Source: Williamsia sp. 1138 (GTDB lineage Bacteria > Actinomycetota > Actinomycetes > Mycobacteriales > Mycobacteriaceae). From it: DNA of 64,000 bases. The position numbers and the translations under genes were made by a program. The stretch covers positions 55,091 to 119,090 of the forward strand of contig NZ_MJEJ02000034.1 of assembly GCF_002095435.2 (NCBI RefSeq), read 5' to 3'. The notes under the pieces are model-generated. The model ran no database searches. It was not told the DNA's origin and worked only from the letters and a program-made list of their open reading frames with translations. Shown one piece after another: positions 25,665 through 34,595 of this stretch (positions are counted from its first letter, which is position 1; every line of letters begins with the position of its first letter).

Positions 25665-27434
25665 ATGAGTCTGTTGGATCAGCCGGCGAAAGTGGAACCG
25701 GTCCGGCCGTTTCCGGCCCGGACGGGGCCCAAGGGGTCGTTCATCTACAAGATGATCACCACGACCGATCACAAAACCTTGGGCGTCATGTACTTGGTGG
25801 TGTGTTTCGCGTTCTTCCTCATCGGTGGCTTGATGGCCCTGCTGATCCGCAGCGAACTCGCCGCACCGGGGTTGCAGTTCCTGTCGACCGAGCAGTACAA
25901 CCAGATGTTCACCATGCACGGCACCGTGATGCTGCTGATGTATGCCACCCCGATCGTCATCGGCTTCGCCAACGTTGTTCTCCCGCTGCAGATCGGCGCC
26001 CCGGATGTGGCGTTCCCCCGGCTCAACGCGTTGAGCTTTTGGCTGTTCGTGTTCGGCTCGTCCGTCGCGCTCGCCGGCTTCATGACCCCTGGCGGCGCCG
26101 CGGACTTCGGCTGGACCGCCTACACCCCGCTCACCGACGCCGTGCACTCCCCAGGGGCCGGCGCGGATATGTGGATCCTGGGCCTGGTCGTATCGGGGCT
26201 GGGTACCATCTTGGGCGCGGTCAACATGATCACCACTGTGGTGTGTTTGCGCGCGCCGGGTATGACGATGTTCCGGATGCCGATCTTCACGTGGAACATC
26301 TTGGTCACCAGCGTGCTGATCCTGCTTGCCTTCCCGCTGCTGACCGCGGCGCTGATGGCGTTGGAGTTTGATCGCCAGTTCGGCGGCAATATCTTTGACC
26401 CCGCCAACGGCGGCGCTATCTTGTGGCAGCACTTGTTCTGGTTCTTCGGACACCCGGAGGTGTACATCATCGCGCTGCCGTTCTTTGGCATCGTGTCGGA
26501 AATCTTCCCGGTCTTCGCCCGTAAACCCATCTTCGGCTACACCGGATTGATCTACGCCACTCTGGCGATCGCTGCGCTGTCGGTCGCGGTGTGGGCCCAC
26601 CACATGTACGCGACAGGTGCGGTGCTGTTGCCGTTCTTCTCGTTCATGACGTTCTTGATCGCGGTGCCTACGGGTGTGAAGTTCTTCAACTGGATAGGCA
26701 CGATGTGGAAAGGTCATCTGACCTTCGAGACACCGATGCTGTTCTCCATCGGCTTCATCGTCACCTTCTTGTTCGGCGGTTTGACCGGTGTCCTACTCGC
26801 CAGCCCGCCCCTGGACTTCCAGCTTTCGGACAGCTACTTCGTGGTGGCCCACTTCCACTACGTCCTGTTCGGGACCATTGTCTTCGCCACCTATGCGGGT
26901 ATCTACTTCTGGTTCCCCAAGATCACTGGCCGGATGCTCGACGAGAAGCTCGGCAAGATCCATTTCTGGCTGACCTTCGTGGGCTTCCACGCGACGTTTT
27001 TGGTGCAGCACTGGTTGGGTAACGAGGGCATGCCGCGCCGCTACGCCGACTACCTGGCGTCAGACGGTTTCACCACCCTCAACATGATCTCGACGGGGGG
27101 CTCGTTCATCTTGGGTGCCTCCACGTTGCCGTTCCTGTGGAACGTGTTCAAGAGCTACCGCTACGGCGAAGTCGTCACCGTTGATGACCCGTGGGGTTTT
27201 GGCAACTCACTGGAGTGGGCCACCAGCTGCCCACCGCCGCGGCACAACTTCACCGAATTGCCCAAGATTCGTTCCGAGCGGCCGGCGTTCGAGTTGCACT
27301 ACCCCCACATGGTCGAGCGAATGCGGACCGAAGCCCATGTGGGTAAGGGCCACAACAGCAAGAAGGCCGAAGAGGCCCGCCGTGAGCCACTGACGGTGGG
27401 AGATCACGAGTCGTCCACCGAATCGAATCCGTAG
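25665..27434 (+). CDS. ctaD: Cytochrome c oxidase subunit I, aa3 type
   Basis: About 589 residues from ATG 25665; TTG 25653 would add four residues. Twelve helices with all haem and CuB ligands visible: MFTMHGTVM (haem a His), FFGHPEVYI (CuB His and cross-linked Tyr), [10 protein letters not shown] (CuB His pair), and [11 protein letters not shown] (haem a3 and haem a His). The terminal part is typical of actinobacterial subunit I. No subunit II, III or cytochrome bc genes lie in the window, so it must join chromosomally encoded partners. First gene of a five-gene operon. Confidence 0.95.
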   Translation: MSLLDQPAKVEPVRPFPARTGPKGSFIYKMITTTDHKTLGVMYLVVCFAFFLIGGLMALLIRSELAAPGLQFLSTEQYNQMFTMHGTVMLLMYATPIVIGFANVVLPLQIGAPDVAFPRLNALSFWLFVFGSSVALAGFMTPGGAADFGWTAYTPLTDAVHSPGAGADMWILGLVVSGLGTILGAVNMITTVVCLRAPGMTMFRMPIFTWNILVTSVLILLAFPLLTAALMALEFDRQFGGNIFDPANGGAILWQHLFWFFGHPEVYIIALPFFGIVSEIFPVFARKPIFGYTGLIYATLAIAALSVAVWAHHMYATGAVLLPFFSFMTFLIAVPTGVKFFNWIGTMWKGHLTFETPMLFSIGFIVTFLFGGLTGVLLASPPLDFQLSDSYFVVAHFHYVLFGTIVFATYAGIYFWFPKITGRMLDEKLGKIHFWLTFVGFHATFLVQHWLGNEGMPRRYADYLASDGFTTLNMISTGGSFILGASTLPFLWNVFKSYRYGEVVTVDDPWGFGNSLEWATSCPPPRHNFTELPKIRSERPAFELHYPHMVERMRTEAHVGKGHNSKKAEEARREPLTVGDHESSTESNP

Positions 27435-27440
27435 CAGCCG

Positions 27441-27938
27441 ATGCGCGACCGCACCATAATTCGACGCACGTTTCTGGCCGGTGCCGGCGGGGCCACCGTG
27501 ATCGCTCTTGCCCTCGAGCCAGTGATCCGGTGGGCACTGCGCGATCGCGACTATGACCTGGGGATGCTGCAGCTCACCCTGGCGTACAACACCGGTGTCG
27601 GGTTCAGCGTCGGTGCGCGGCAACCGGTGTGGCTTCTCGTTGCCGTCACCGCAGCACTGACGGTTGCCCTGCTGATCTACGGATGGCGCAGCGCAGGAAA
27701 GGTGCCCGTCATCACCACCGGCGGGCTTGCGCTCATGTCCGGCGGTGCTGGTGCCAACGTCATCGACCGGGCCCTGGACGGCCGGGTCACCGACTACTTC
27801 CACACTGGATGGTGGCCGACGTTCAACCTTGCCGACGCCTTTTTGTCGGTCGGCGTGGTGTTGGTCATCATCGGCGCGGTGTGGGAGGAGCGGCACAGCG
27901 CACCGGCCACGCGCACCGGCCTCGATACCGGCCGATGA
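27441..27938 (+). CDS. lspA: Lipoprotein signal peptidase II, copy 1
   Basis: 165 residues with four helices. The Asp-protease motifs are GANVIDRALDGRVTDYF and [12 protein letters not shown], giving the two catalytic Asp in NxxDR and FNxAD. It cuts signal peptides of prolipoproteins after diacylglycerol transfer. It starts 6 bp after ctaD, inside an operon that also encodes Lnt. A second copy is at 40994. The ATG overlap with the next gene (ATGA) shows coupling. Confidence 0.92.
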   Translation: MRDRTIIRRTFLAGAGGATVIALALEPVIRWALRDRDYDLGMLQLTLAYNTGVGFSVGARQPVWLLVAVTAALTVALLIYGWRSAGKVPVITTGGLALMSGGAGANVIDRALDGRVTDYFHTGWWPTFNLADAFLSVGVVLVIIGAVWEERHSAPATRTGLDTGR

Positions 27939-28645
27939 GCGCACTGGCTGACCGGATCCGGACGCGACTGGCGATGTCTGCCTCGACGCGGTGGACCATC
28001 GCAGCTCTGGTCGTGGTCATCGCGATGATGGTGGCGATCTGGCCCCGCGAAGACCCAGGCCCGGGCCCCGCAGCGAACACCGGCATCAGCGGTTCCACAG
28101 CACCTCTGCCGGGCGAGCAGGCCGAGGTACCCGACGAGGATCTCGCGGCCGCTCGGCAAGAAGCCGGCCTGCAACCATGCCCCGCCGCAACCATGCCCCC
28201 AGGCTCAGATTCAGAACTGGCCACGGTCACTGTTCCTTGCCTGGCCGACGGCTTCGACGTCGACCTCGGCAGCGCCACCGCCGGCAGTATGTGGGTGATC
28301 AACTTCTGGGCGTATTGGTGCGCGCCGTGCCGCAAAGAGCTACCGATCTTCGCCGAATTCCAACGTACTGCCGGCGATCTGGTCCGCGTGCTGACCGTGC
28401 AGGGCAAGGAGGGGGCACAGAATCCGTTCCTATCCCTGAACCTGTTGATCGAGACTGGTGTCGACCTACCGACGGTGATCGATACCCAGGGCGCCATGGC
28501 CGCCGCACTCGGCGTTCCCCGCGTCTACCCATCCACGGTCCTGCTGCGCGCTGACGGTTCGGTGGCAGCTGTCCTACCCCAGGTCTTCACCTCCACCAGC
28601 GATGTGATCGACGCAGTCAACACCCATCTCGGGCTTGCGTTGTGA
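27935..28645 (+). CDS. TlpA-type membrane-anchored thioredoxin
   Basis: 236 residues from ATG 27935, overlapping the lspA stop. A membrane anchor (about 20-37) is followed by a disordered linker, then a thioredoxin domain with active site YWCAPCRKELP, and the cis-Pro loop GVPRVYPSTVLL. Extra Cys (QPCPA, VPCLADG) precede the domain. It is another exported thiol-disulfide protein serving cytochrome c maturation, co-transcribed with resB, with which it probably works. Confidence 0.88.
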   Translation: MSALADRIRTRLAMSASTRWTIAALVVVIAMMVAIWPREDPGPGPAANTGISGSTAPLPGEQAEVPDEDLAAARQEAGLQPCPAATMPPGSDSELATVTVPCLADGFDVDLGSATAGSMWVINFWAYWCAPCRKELPIFAEFQRTAGDLVRVLTVQGKEGAQNPFLSLNLLIETGVDLPTVIDTQGAMAAALGVPRVYPSTVLLRADGSVAAVLPQVFTSTSDVIDAVNTHLGLAL

Positions 28646-30324
28646 GTATCACCGCACCCGAGCGGACCGCGTCGGCACCTGGACGCGGGCCGGGTCGTCG
28701 CCTGCAGCGGTACCTGCTGTGGCCCGCTCGCAACCTGTGGCGGTCGTTGACCTCCATGCGTATCGCGTTGGCGTTGCTGTTCCTTCTGGCTATTGCCGCC
28801 GTGCCCGGAGCCCTGCTGCCGCAGCGGGACCTCAACGCCACAAAGACCAGCCAATACATCGCTGACAACGGCACCGTCGGTGAGGTTCTCGACAACCTTC
28901 AGATGTTCGAGGTCTTCTCCAGTATCTGGTTCACGTCCATCTACGCCCTGCTGTTCATCTCGCTGGTGGGATGCCTCACCCCTCGGATCGCCGACCACGC
29001 CAGATCCCTGCGGGCAAGGCCGGTCGCCGCACCGCGCAACCTGGCCCGCCTACCCCGGCACGAGGTGCGAGAGACCCACGGCACGCCGGAGCAGATTGCA
29101 GACACCATCGGACAAGGACTGCGAGGATGGCGCACAACGGTACGCACCGTCGAAAAACCCACACCGGACGGCGGATCGCTCACTGTCGTGGAGGTCTCCG
29201 CCGAAAAGGGCTATCTGCGTGAGTTCGGCAACCTCGTCTTCCACTTCTCATTGCTGGCCCTGCTAGTGGCGATCGCCGCGGGCAAGATGTTCGGCTACGA
29301 GGGCACCCGGATACTGGCCGCCGATGGCCAGGAAGGGCTCTGCAACACCTCCACCGCCGTGTACGACTCCTTCCGGGCGGGCAATCTCGTCGACGGCACC
29401 AACCTCAACGAGTTCTGCATCAGGGTCGAGGCATTCGACGCCAGCTACCTCGAGACCGGGCAACCTGACATGTACACCGCCACCCTGCAATACCAGAGCG
29501 GCACCGAGATTCGGAACAACGAATGGAACCAAAGAGCCCTCAAGGTCAACGATCCGCTCCGCGTCGCCGGTGATCGTGTCTACCTTCTCGGTCACGGATT
29601 CGCACCCACATTCACCGTCACCTTCCCCGACGGCCGCACCCGCACCCAGACCGTCCCCTTTCAGCCCGACGAACTCCAGACCATGATGTCGAGCGGAGCC
29701 GCACGCTTCGACACCCCGGCCGGGTTGTACCCCGACGAGGACGAACGGCGAAAAAACCAGATCGCGGTGGAAGGACTGTTCGCCCCGACCGCTGTTTTCG
29801 ACGGCGGTCTGATGACCTCGGCGTGGCCGATCCCGGACAACCCGGCCGTGGCCATTGACATCTATCAAGGCGATACCGGCCTGGACACCGGCCGGCCGCA
29901 GAACGTCTACAGCCTCAACGTGGACATGATCAACCAGGGCCGGCTCCTCAAACTCGAACGGGTCAACCTCCTGGCCGGCCAAGACACCCGCCTCGCCGAC
30001 GGAACAACTGTCCGGTTCGACGGTTACCAGCGGTGGGTATCTCTGCAGGTGTCGCACGACCCCGCCCAGAAATGGGTGCTGGTCGCCTCGATCACCATGC
30101 TCGGCGGTCTACTGGTCTCTTTGTTGATCAAACGGCGGCGGGTGTGGGCTCGGATCACACCTCAGGAAGGACGTGAGAGTCCTCGCTGCACCGTCGACAT
30201 GGCCGGGCTGGCCCGCACCGACCAAGCAGGCTGGGGCGAGAACTTCCCCGACATGGTCGATGCACTCCTGTCGCAATCCGTGCCGACTGATGCGCACCCG
30301 ACGCAGCCCCGTCGACCTCTATGA
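28642..30324 (+). CDS. resB: ResB-type cytochrome c maturation protein
   Basis: 560 residues from GTG 28642, overlapping the stop of the thioredoxin gene (GTGA). Three N-terminal helices (about 34-58, 82-103, 192-214), a large external domain, and a final helix (about 475-495, WVLVASITMLGGLLVSLLI), as in ResB/Ccs1 of System II. The conserved NLVFHFSLLALL helix is present. ResB and CcsA transfer haem to apo-cytochrome c. No ccsA/resC gene is in the window, so the partner is presumably on the chromosome. Confidence 0.9.
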   Translation: MSITAPERTASAPGRGPGRRLQRYLLWPARNLWRSLTSMRIALALLFLLAIAAVPGALLPQRDLNATKTSQYIADNGTVGEVLDNLQMFEVFSSIWFTSIYALLFISLVGCLTPRIADHARSLRARPVAAPRNLARLPRHEVRETHGTPEQIADTIGQGLRGWRTTVRTVEKPTPDGGSLTVVEVSAEKGYLREFGNLVFHFSLLALLVAIAAGKMFGYEGTRILAADGQEGLCNTSTAVYDSFRAGNLVDGTNLNEFCIRVEAFDASYLETGQPDMYTATLQYQSGTEIRNNEWNQRALKVNDPLRVAGDRVYLLGHGFAPTFTVTFPDGRTRTQTVPFQPDELQTMMSSGAARFDTPAGLYPDEDERRKNQIAVEGLFAPTAVFDGGLMTSAWPIPDNPAVAIDIYQGDTGLDTGRPQNVYSLNVDMINQGRLLKLERVNLLAGQDTRLADGTTVRFDGYQRWVSLQVSHDPAQKWVLVASITMLGGLLVSLLIKRRRVWARITPQEGRESPRCTVDMAGLARTDQAGWGENFPDMVDALLSQSVPTDAHPTQPRRPL

Positions 30325-31871
30325 CGGTCCTGGAACCGAACTCGTTGCGCGAGATGACAGTGTCACCACGGGTGGTTCGGGTGATCGTTCGGATCGTCGC
30401 TGCCGCCGGCTCCGGTGGCATCCTCTATCTGAGCTTCCCGCCCCGCCAGCTGTGGTTCCTCGCCCCCGTCGCTGTGGCCGTGCTAGTGGTGACGCTGCGG
30501 GGGCGTTCGAACCCGGCGGCAGCCGCCTACGGGTACCTCGCCGGGCTGGGATTTTTCGTCCCGCTGCTGCCGTGGGTGGGCGCCTATGTGGGTGCGGCGC
30601 CGTGGCTTGCACTGGCCGCCGTTGAAGCGGTGGCGTTCGGCGTATTTGGCGCCCTGGCGGCGGTGGTCGGCAGACTCCCCGGCGCGCCCGTGTGGATGGC
30701 GTGCGGCTGGGTGGCGGTCGAGGCGATCCGTGCCCGGGTACCGTTCGGCGGATTTCCCTGGGGGCGAATCGCCTTCGGCCAGCCTGATGGTCCGTTGTTG
30801 CCGCTGGCCGCTCTGGCCGGCGCACCTGGCTTGTCCTTCGTCGTGGTTCTACTCGGCGCAGCACTGGCCGCTGCTGTGGTCGCGCTGCGCACGAAACAAC
30901 CTCAGATGCTGATCGCACCCGCCACTGCGGTCGCGGCCGTGGCGCTGCTGGTGTGGATCATGGCACCCGCCGGGACAACAGAGGCGGGGGAGAGGTCGGT
31001 GACCGTGGCCCTGGTGCAAGGCAATGTGCCGCGGTTGGGTCTGGACTTCAATGCCCAGCGCCGCGCCGTCCTCGACAACCATGTGCAACGCACCCTTGAA
31101 CTGGCCGATCAGGTCCGCACCGGACAGGTCGCGCGGCCCGAGATTGTTGTGTGGCCCGAGAACTCATCAGATATCGACCCCTTCGGCAACCCCGACGCTG
31201 CCGCGCAGATCGACCGTGCCGCGCGGGCGATCGGAGTACCGATCTTGGTAGGCGCGGTGATCGCACAGGACAACGGCACCTCCCGCAACACGTTGGTGGT
31301 GTGGGACCCGGCCTCTGGACCCGGACAAGAGCACGACAAACGCCAGCTGGTGCCGTTCGGGGAGTATCTACCGCTGCGAGGACTGATGACGAGGCTGTCC
31401 TCCTACGCTGAGCAGGCCGGAAACTTCGTTCCCGGAACAGGTAACGGTGTCGTCGACATCGGTGGCGTCCCGGTGGCGGTGGCCACCTGTTACGAGGTTG
31501 CTTTCGACGATTTGGTGACCGAGTCGGTGCGCGCGGGTGCCCAGTTGATCGCGGTGCCGACCAACAACGCCACGTTCGGGCGCACCGAGATGACCTATCA
31601 GCAATTGGCGATGTCACGGGTGCGGGCAGTCGAACACGATCGGGCTGTGGTGATCGCGGCGACCAGTGGTGTGAGCGCGGTGGTCAACCCTGATGGCACA
31701 GTAGAACAACAGACCGCATTGTTCACTCCGGACGTCCTTGTCGCACGGGTGCCGCTGCAGACGACGACGACTCTGGCGACGCGGATCGGACCGGCCTGGG
31801 AGGTCGTGTGTACCGCGGCGGCCGTGGCGGCACTCGTTGCGGCAGCCTTCAGATCGCGGCGCCGAGCATGA
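30321..31871 (+). CDS. lnt: Apolipoprotein N-acyltransferase
   Basis: 516 residues, overlapping the resB stop by four bases. An N-terminal membrane part of six helices is followed by a nitrilase-like domain (about 225-480) with the full triad: VWPENSSD (Glu), HDKRQLVPFGEYLPL (Lys), and VATCYEVAFDD (Cys). It adds the third acyl chain to lipoproteins after LspA cleavage. Last gene of ctaD-lspA-tlpA-resB-lnt. The pairing of lspA and lnt with oxidase and haem genes is unusual and suggests a kit for lipoprotein-anchored respiratory proteins. Confidence 0.92.
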   Translation: MTVLEPNSLREMTVSPRVVRVIVRIVAAAGSGGILYLSFPPRQLWFLAPVAVAVLVVTLRGRSNPAAAAYGYLAGLGFFVPLLPWVGAYVGAAPWLALAAVEAVAFGVFGALAAVVGRLPGAPVWMACGWVAVEAIRARVPFGGFPWGRIAFGQPDGPLLPLAALAGAPGLSFVVVLLGAALAAAVVALRTKQPQMLIAPATAVAAVALLVWIMAPAGTTEAGERSVTVALVQGNVPRLGLDFNAQRRAVLDNHVQRTLELADQVRTGQVARPEIVVWPENSSDIDPFGNPDAAAQIDRAARAIGVPILVGAVIAQDNGTSRNTLVVWDPASGPGQEHDKRQLVPFGEYLPLRGLMTRLSSYAEQAGNFVPGTGNGVVDIGGVPVAVATCYEVAFDDLVTESVRAGAQLIAVPTNNATFGRTEMTYQQLAMSRVRAVEHDRAVVIAATSGVSAVVNPDGTVEQQTALFTPDVLVARVPLQTTTTLATRIGPAWEVVCTAAAVAALVAAAFRSRRRA

Positions 31872-31891
31872 GGCCTGCTCGCTACTACTAG

Positions 31892-34093
31892 CTAGCTGTG
31901 CCCGCGATCAGGAGAGGACGCCGCGCTCTGGTGTGCCTTGTCCGGTTCGGCTGGGGGTGCGCAACAGGTGCACCCGGAATCGTTTGCGGGAGAGCTGCTA
32001 TTGGTGATCGACAGGTTGAACAGCGGTGATGCGGGCATCTGTGGTGTCGACGCTGGCGATGGCAGTTGTGCCTTGTTCGGTGTGGTGGCCGGTGCTGGAG
32101 CGCAGCAGCTATCGCCTGGGTCATGCTGGGCCGCCACCGCAATGTTGAGCTTGCCTGTGGGCACCCGCGGCAGCGCGGTAGCACCGGGAAGGGCGCTGGT
32201 CCGGGCGGCGCGGATGGCATTGGCGATCACGAGTACTTCGGCGAGTTCGTGGACGAAGACGACTGTGGCCAGACCGAGAATGCCCGTCGCGGCCAGCGGG
32301 ATCAGGACACCGATGATGGCCAGAGACACCCCGATGTTCTGCAGCATGATTCGGCGTGCACGCCGAGCTTGTGACAGTACCTGCGGCAGGTGCCGAAGAT
32401 CTTCGCCCATCAACGCCACATCAGCGGTCTCGATGGCGACGTCGGTACCCATCGCGCCCATAGCGATACCCACGTCGGCAGTCGCCAACGCCGGGGCGTC
32501 GTTGACGCCGTCGCCGACCATGGCGATCGGCCGGCCACCCGAGAGGGTGCTCAGCAGTTCGGCTTTGTCTTCGGGCAGGAGTTCGGAATGTATGGTGCTG
32601 ATTCCGGCTGCGGCGGCCAACGCGTGTGCGGTGCGGTCGTTGTCCCCGGTCAGCATGGCCGAGTCGATCCCCAACGCCGTCAGTTGCAGGATCACCTCGG
32701 GGGCCTCGGGGCGGAGCTCGTCGCGTACGGCGATCGCGGCAATGACCTCACCTTCGCGTTCGACCAGCACGACGGTGGCGCCGTCGCTCTGCAATCGGTC
32801 GATATCGGCGGCGAGCACGCCGGGATCAAGCCATCCGGGTTTGCCCAGGCGCAACTGCTGTCCGTGGAGCTGGCCGGTGAGTCCATGGCCGGCGATCGCC
32901 GTGACGGCGTCGGCGGGTGCATCGAGTGCGGGAGCGGCCGCGAGAATAGCGGCAGCCAGTGGGTGCTCACTGCGTGATTCGAGTGCGGCGGCATATACCA
33001 GCGCGTCCTCGCCAGTGGTGCCTGCAGTGGTGAGGACCTCGATGACTTCAGGGGTGCCCCGGGTCAACGTGCCGGTTTTGTCCAACGCGACAACCCGGAT
33101 GCGCCCCAGCTCCTCCAGCGCGGCACCGCCTTTGACCAGTGCGCCGTGGCGGCTCGCGGCGCCGATCGCGGCGACTACCGTCAGCGGCACCGCGATCGCC
33201 AGAGCGCACGGAGATGCGGCAACCAGGACAACCAGGCCGCGTTCGAGCCAGAGCACAGGATCGCCCGCCAGTGCGCCGACACCGGCTACCAGCGCTGCCA
33301 GCACCATGATCGCGGGGACCAGCGGACGGGCGATCCGGTCGGCGAGACGTTGGCCGGCGCCTTTGCGTTCCTGGGCTTCTTCGACGATGTGGACGATGCG
33401 GGCCAGGGAGCTGTCGGCAGCACGGGAGGTGACGGTGATTTCGATCGCGCCGCCGCCGTTGATGGCGCCGGCATGGACATTGTCGCCTGGAACCGCTTCT
33501 ACGGGAACCGATTCGCCCGTGATCGCCGACAGATCCAAGCTAGTGCTGCCCGCGGTGATGGTTCCGTCGGTCGCCGCGCGCTCCCCAGGGCGGATCACCA
33601 TCACATCGCCGACGACCAGTTCATCGGGGGAAATCGTGGTTTCGCGGCCGCCGCGGATGACCGCCGCGGTCGGTGGAACAAGCGCGAGTAACGCCCGAAG
33701 CCCCCGCCGTGTTTTGGTGACTGCGTAGTGCTCCAATCCTTCGGCGACGGAGAACAGAATTCCCAGGAGCGCTGCCTCGGGTATCTGTCCCAAGGCGACG
33801 GCACCGATCGCGGCGATCGTCATGAGCGTTCCGACACCAATTCGACCGTGGCGCAGGTTCTTCAGTGTCGTGGGCACGAAGGTAGATGCTGCGATCACTG
33901 CCGCCATCAGCTCAATGGCAATGCCGACGGGTTCCGATACCGTGCGGCCGATGATCCACCCGATGACCAGGACTACCGCGGCAGCGGCAGCGAATTGGAG
34001 TTCGCGGACGTGTCGCAATCGGACTGGACCCCGGTCCAGGCCCGCGTCGACCTCAGCGTCGTGATCAGCCGGCCCGCAGCACGCGTCAGCCAT
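31892..34093 (-). CDS. cadA: P1B-type cadmium/zinc ATPase (CadA/ZntA type)
   Basis: 733 residues from ATG 34093; the frame extends further upstream into the regulator gene. Eight helices, no N-terminal heavy-metal domain but a short MADACCGPADH, then TGES, SPC (VLVAASPCALAIA), DKTGTLTRGT, GDGVNDAPALA, and the class-2 helix-8 signature FVHELAEVLVIANA with its Glu. SPC with this pattern marks Zn/Cd/Pb exporters. The C-terminal tail is odd: two CCAP blocks (DSCCAPAP, GCTCCAPPAEP), a likely metal-buffering tail. Co-transcribed with the cadC-like sensor, overlapping 8 bp. Confidence 0.93.
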   Translation of the reverse strand: MADACCGPADHDAEVDAGLDRGPVRLRHVRELQFAAAAAVVLVIGWIIGRTVSEPVGIAIELMAAVIAASTFVPTTLKNLRHGRIGVGTLMTIAAIGAVALGQIPEAALLGILFSVAEGLEHYAVTKTRRGLRALLALVPPTAAVIRGGRETTISPDELVVGDVMVIRPGERAATDGTITAGSTSLDLSAITGESVPVEAVPGDNVHAGAINGGGAIEITVTSRAADSSLARIVHIVEEAQERKGAGQRLADRIARPLVPAIMVLAALVAGVGALAGDPVLWLERGLVVLVAASPCALAIAVPLTVVAAIGAASRHGALVKGGAALEELGRIRVVALDKTGTLTRGTPEVIEVLTTAGTTGEDALVYAAALESRSEHPLAAAILAAAPALDAPADAVTAIAGHGLTGQLHGQQLRLGKPGWLDPGVLAADIDRLQSDGATVVLVEREGEVIAAIAVRDELRPEAPEVILQLTALGIDSAMLTGDNDRTAHALAAAAGISTIHSELLPEDKAELLSTLSGGRPIAMVGDGVNDAPALATADVGIAMGAMGTDVAIETADVALMGEDLRHLPQVLSQARRARRIMLQNIGVSLAIIGVLIPLAATGILGLATVVFVHELAEVLVIANAIRAARTSALPGATALPRVPTGKLNIAVAAQHDPGDSCCAPAPATTPNKAQLPSPASTPQMPASPLFNLSITNSSSPANDSGCTCCAPPAEPDKAHQSAASSPDRGHS

Positions 34094-34493
34094 GACGAGA
34101 TCCGGTGGAGTCGACCGCCGGGGACGGTGTCGTGGAAAGCCCCGCCACCGCAAGCACACCCGCGACGAGCGCGAGGCCCGCGGGAGTCAGTGCGTACATC
34201 ACCAAGCGTCCCTGGCGGCGGCCGGTGACCAAACCCGCCGCCTTCAACAGCCGTAGATGGTGGGAGACGAGATTCTGGGCCAGGCCCACCACCCACGCCA
34301 GATCACAGACACACAGTTCCTCGCCCGACAGCAACGCCGTCGCCAGCCGAAGTCGAGTGGGATCGCCGAGTGCTCGAGCACCGGCCGCAGCAGCGTCGAC
34401 CGCCGTGAGGTCGGGCATCGAGGTACGAATGGTCTCTGCGTGCGGTAGATCCAGACACAACAGTTCGCAGGTGTCCACCGGTTCCGGGCTCAT
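34086..34493 (-). CDS. cadC: CadC-like ArsR-family metal sensor
   Basis: 135 residues. The N-terminus DTCELLCLDLPHAE (Cys9, Cys13) and ELCVCDLAWVVGL (Cys61, Cys63) reproduce the four-thiolate Cd/Pb site of CadC, which lies across the dimer. The winged helix has recognition helix AQNLVSHHLRLLKAAGL. It sits first in the operon and overlaps cadA by 8 bp, so it should autoregulate through the dyads around and before its start. A CmtR-like alternative fits less well, because of the N-terminal Cys pair. Confidence 0.88.
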   Translation of the reverse strand: MSPEPVDTCELLCLDLPHAETIRTSMPDLTAVDAAAAGARALGDPTRLRLATALLSGEELCVCDLAWVVGLAQNLVSHHLRLLKAAGLVTGRRQGRLVMYALTPAGLALVAGVLAVAGLSTTPSPAVDSTGSRHG

Positions 34494-34565
34494 ATCAATA
34501 TCCTTACGTTCATCGATATGATCATCGAAGCACGCCGAACCTCTGATATCAATACCTGTCGATAT
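34492..34565. promoter_or_regulatory. Paired operator dyads of the cadC-cadA promoter
   Basis: The motif pair ATATCAA / TCGATAT occurs twice: at 34492-34498 with 34513-34519, and at 34546-34552 with 34559-34565. The second pair encloses 6 bp, the first 14. AT-rich dyads of this sort are usual CadC/SmtB sites; the first overlaps the cadC start. Confidence 0.6.
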
Positions 34566-34595
34566 GTGAGAGGTGAACTCTCCGCGCGGTCGCGC

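Noticed and set aside
25530..26717. 395-codon open frame antisense to ctaD
   Set aside because: A composition artefact (His/Gln/Arg-rich) of the conserved ctaD coding strand; it would run through both operators.
31884..31890. ACTACTA half-site between lnt and cadA
   Set aside because: No matching right half, and it lies at the 3' ends of two convergent genes, so it is not at a promoter.
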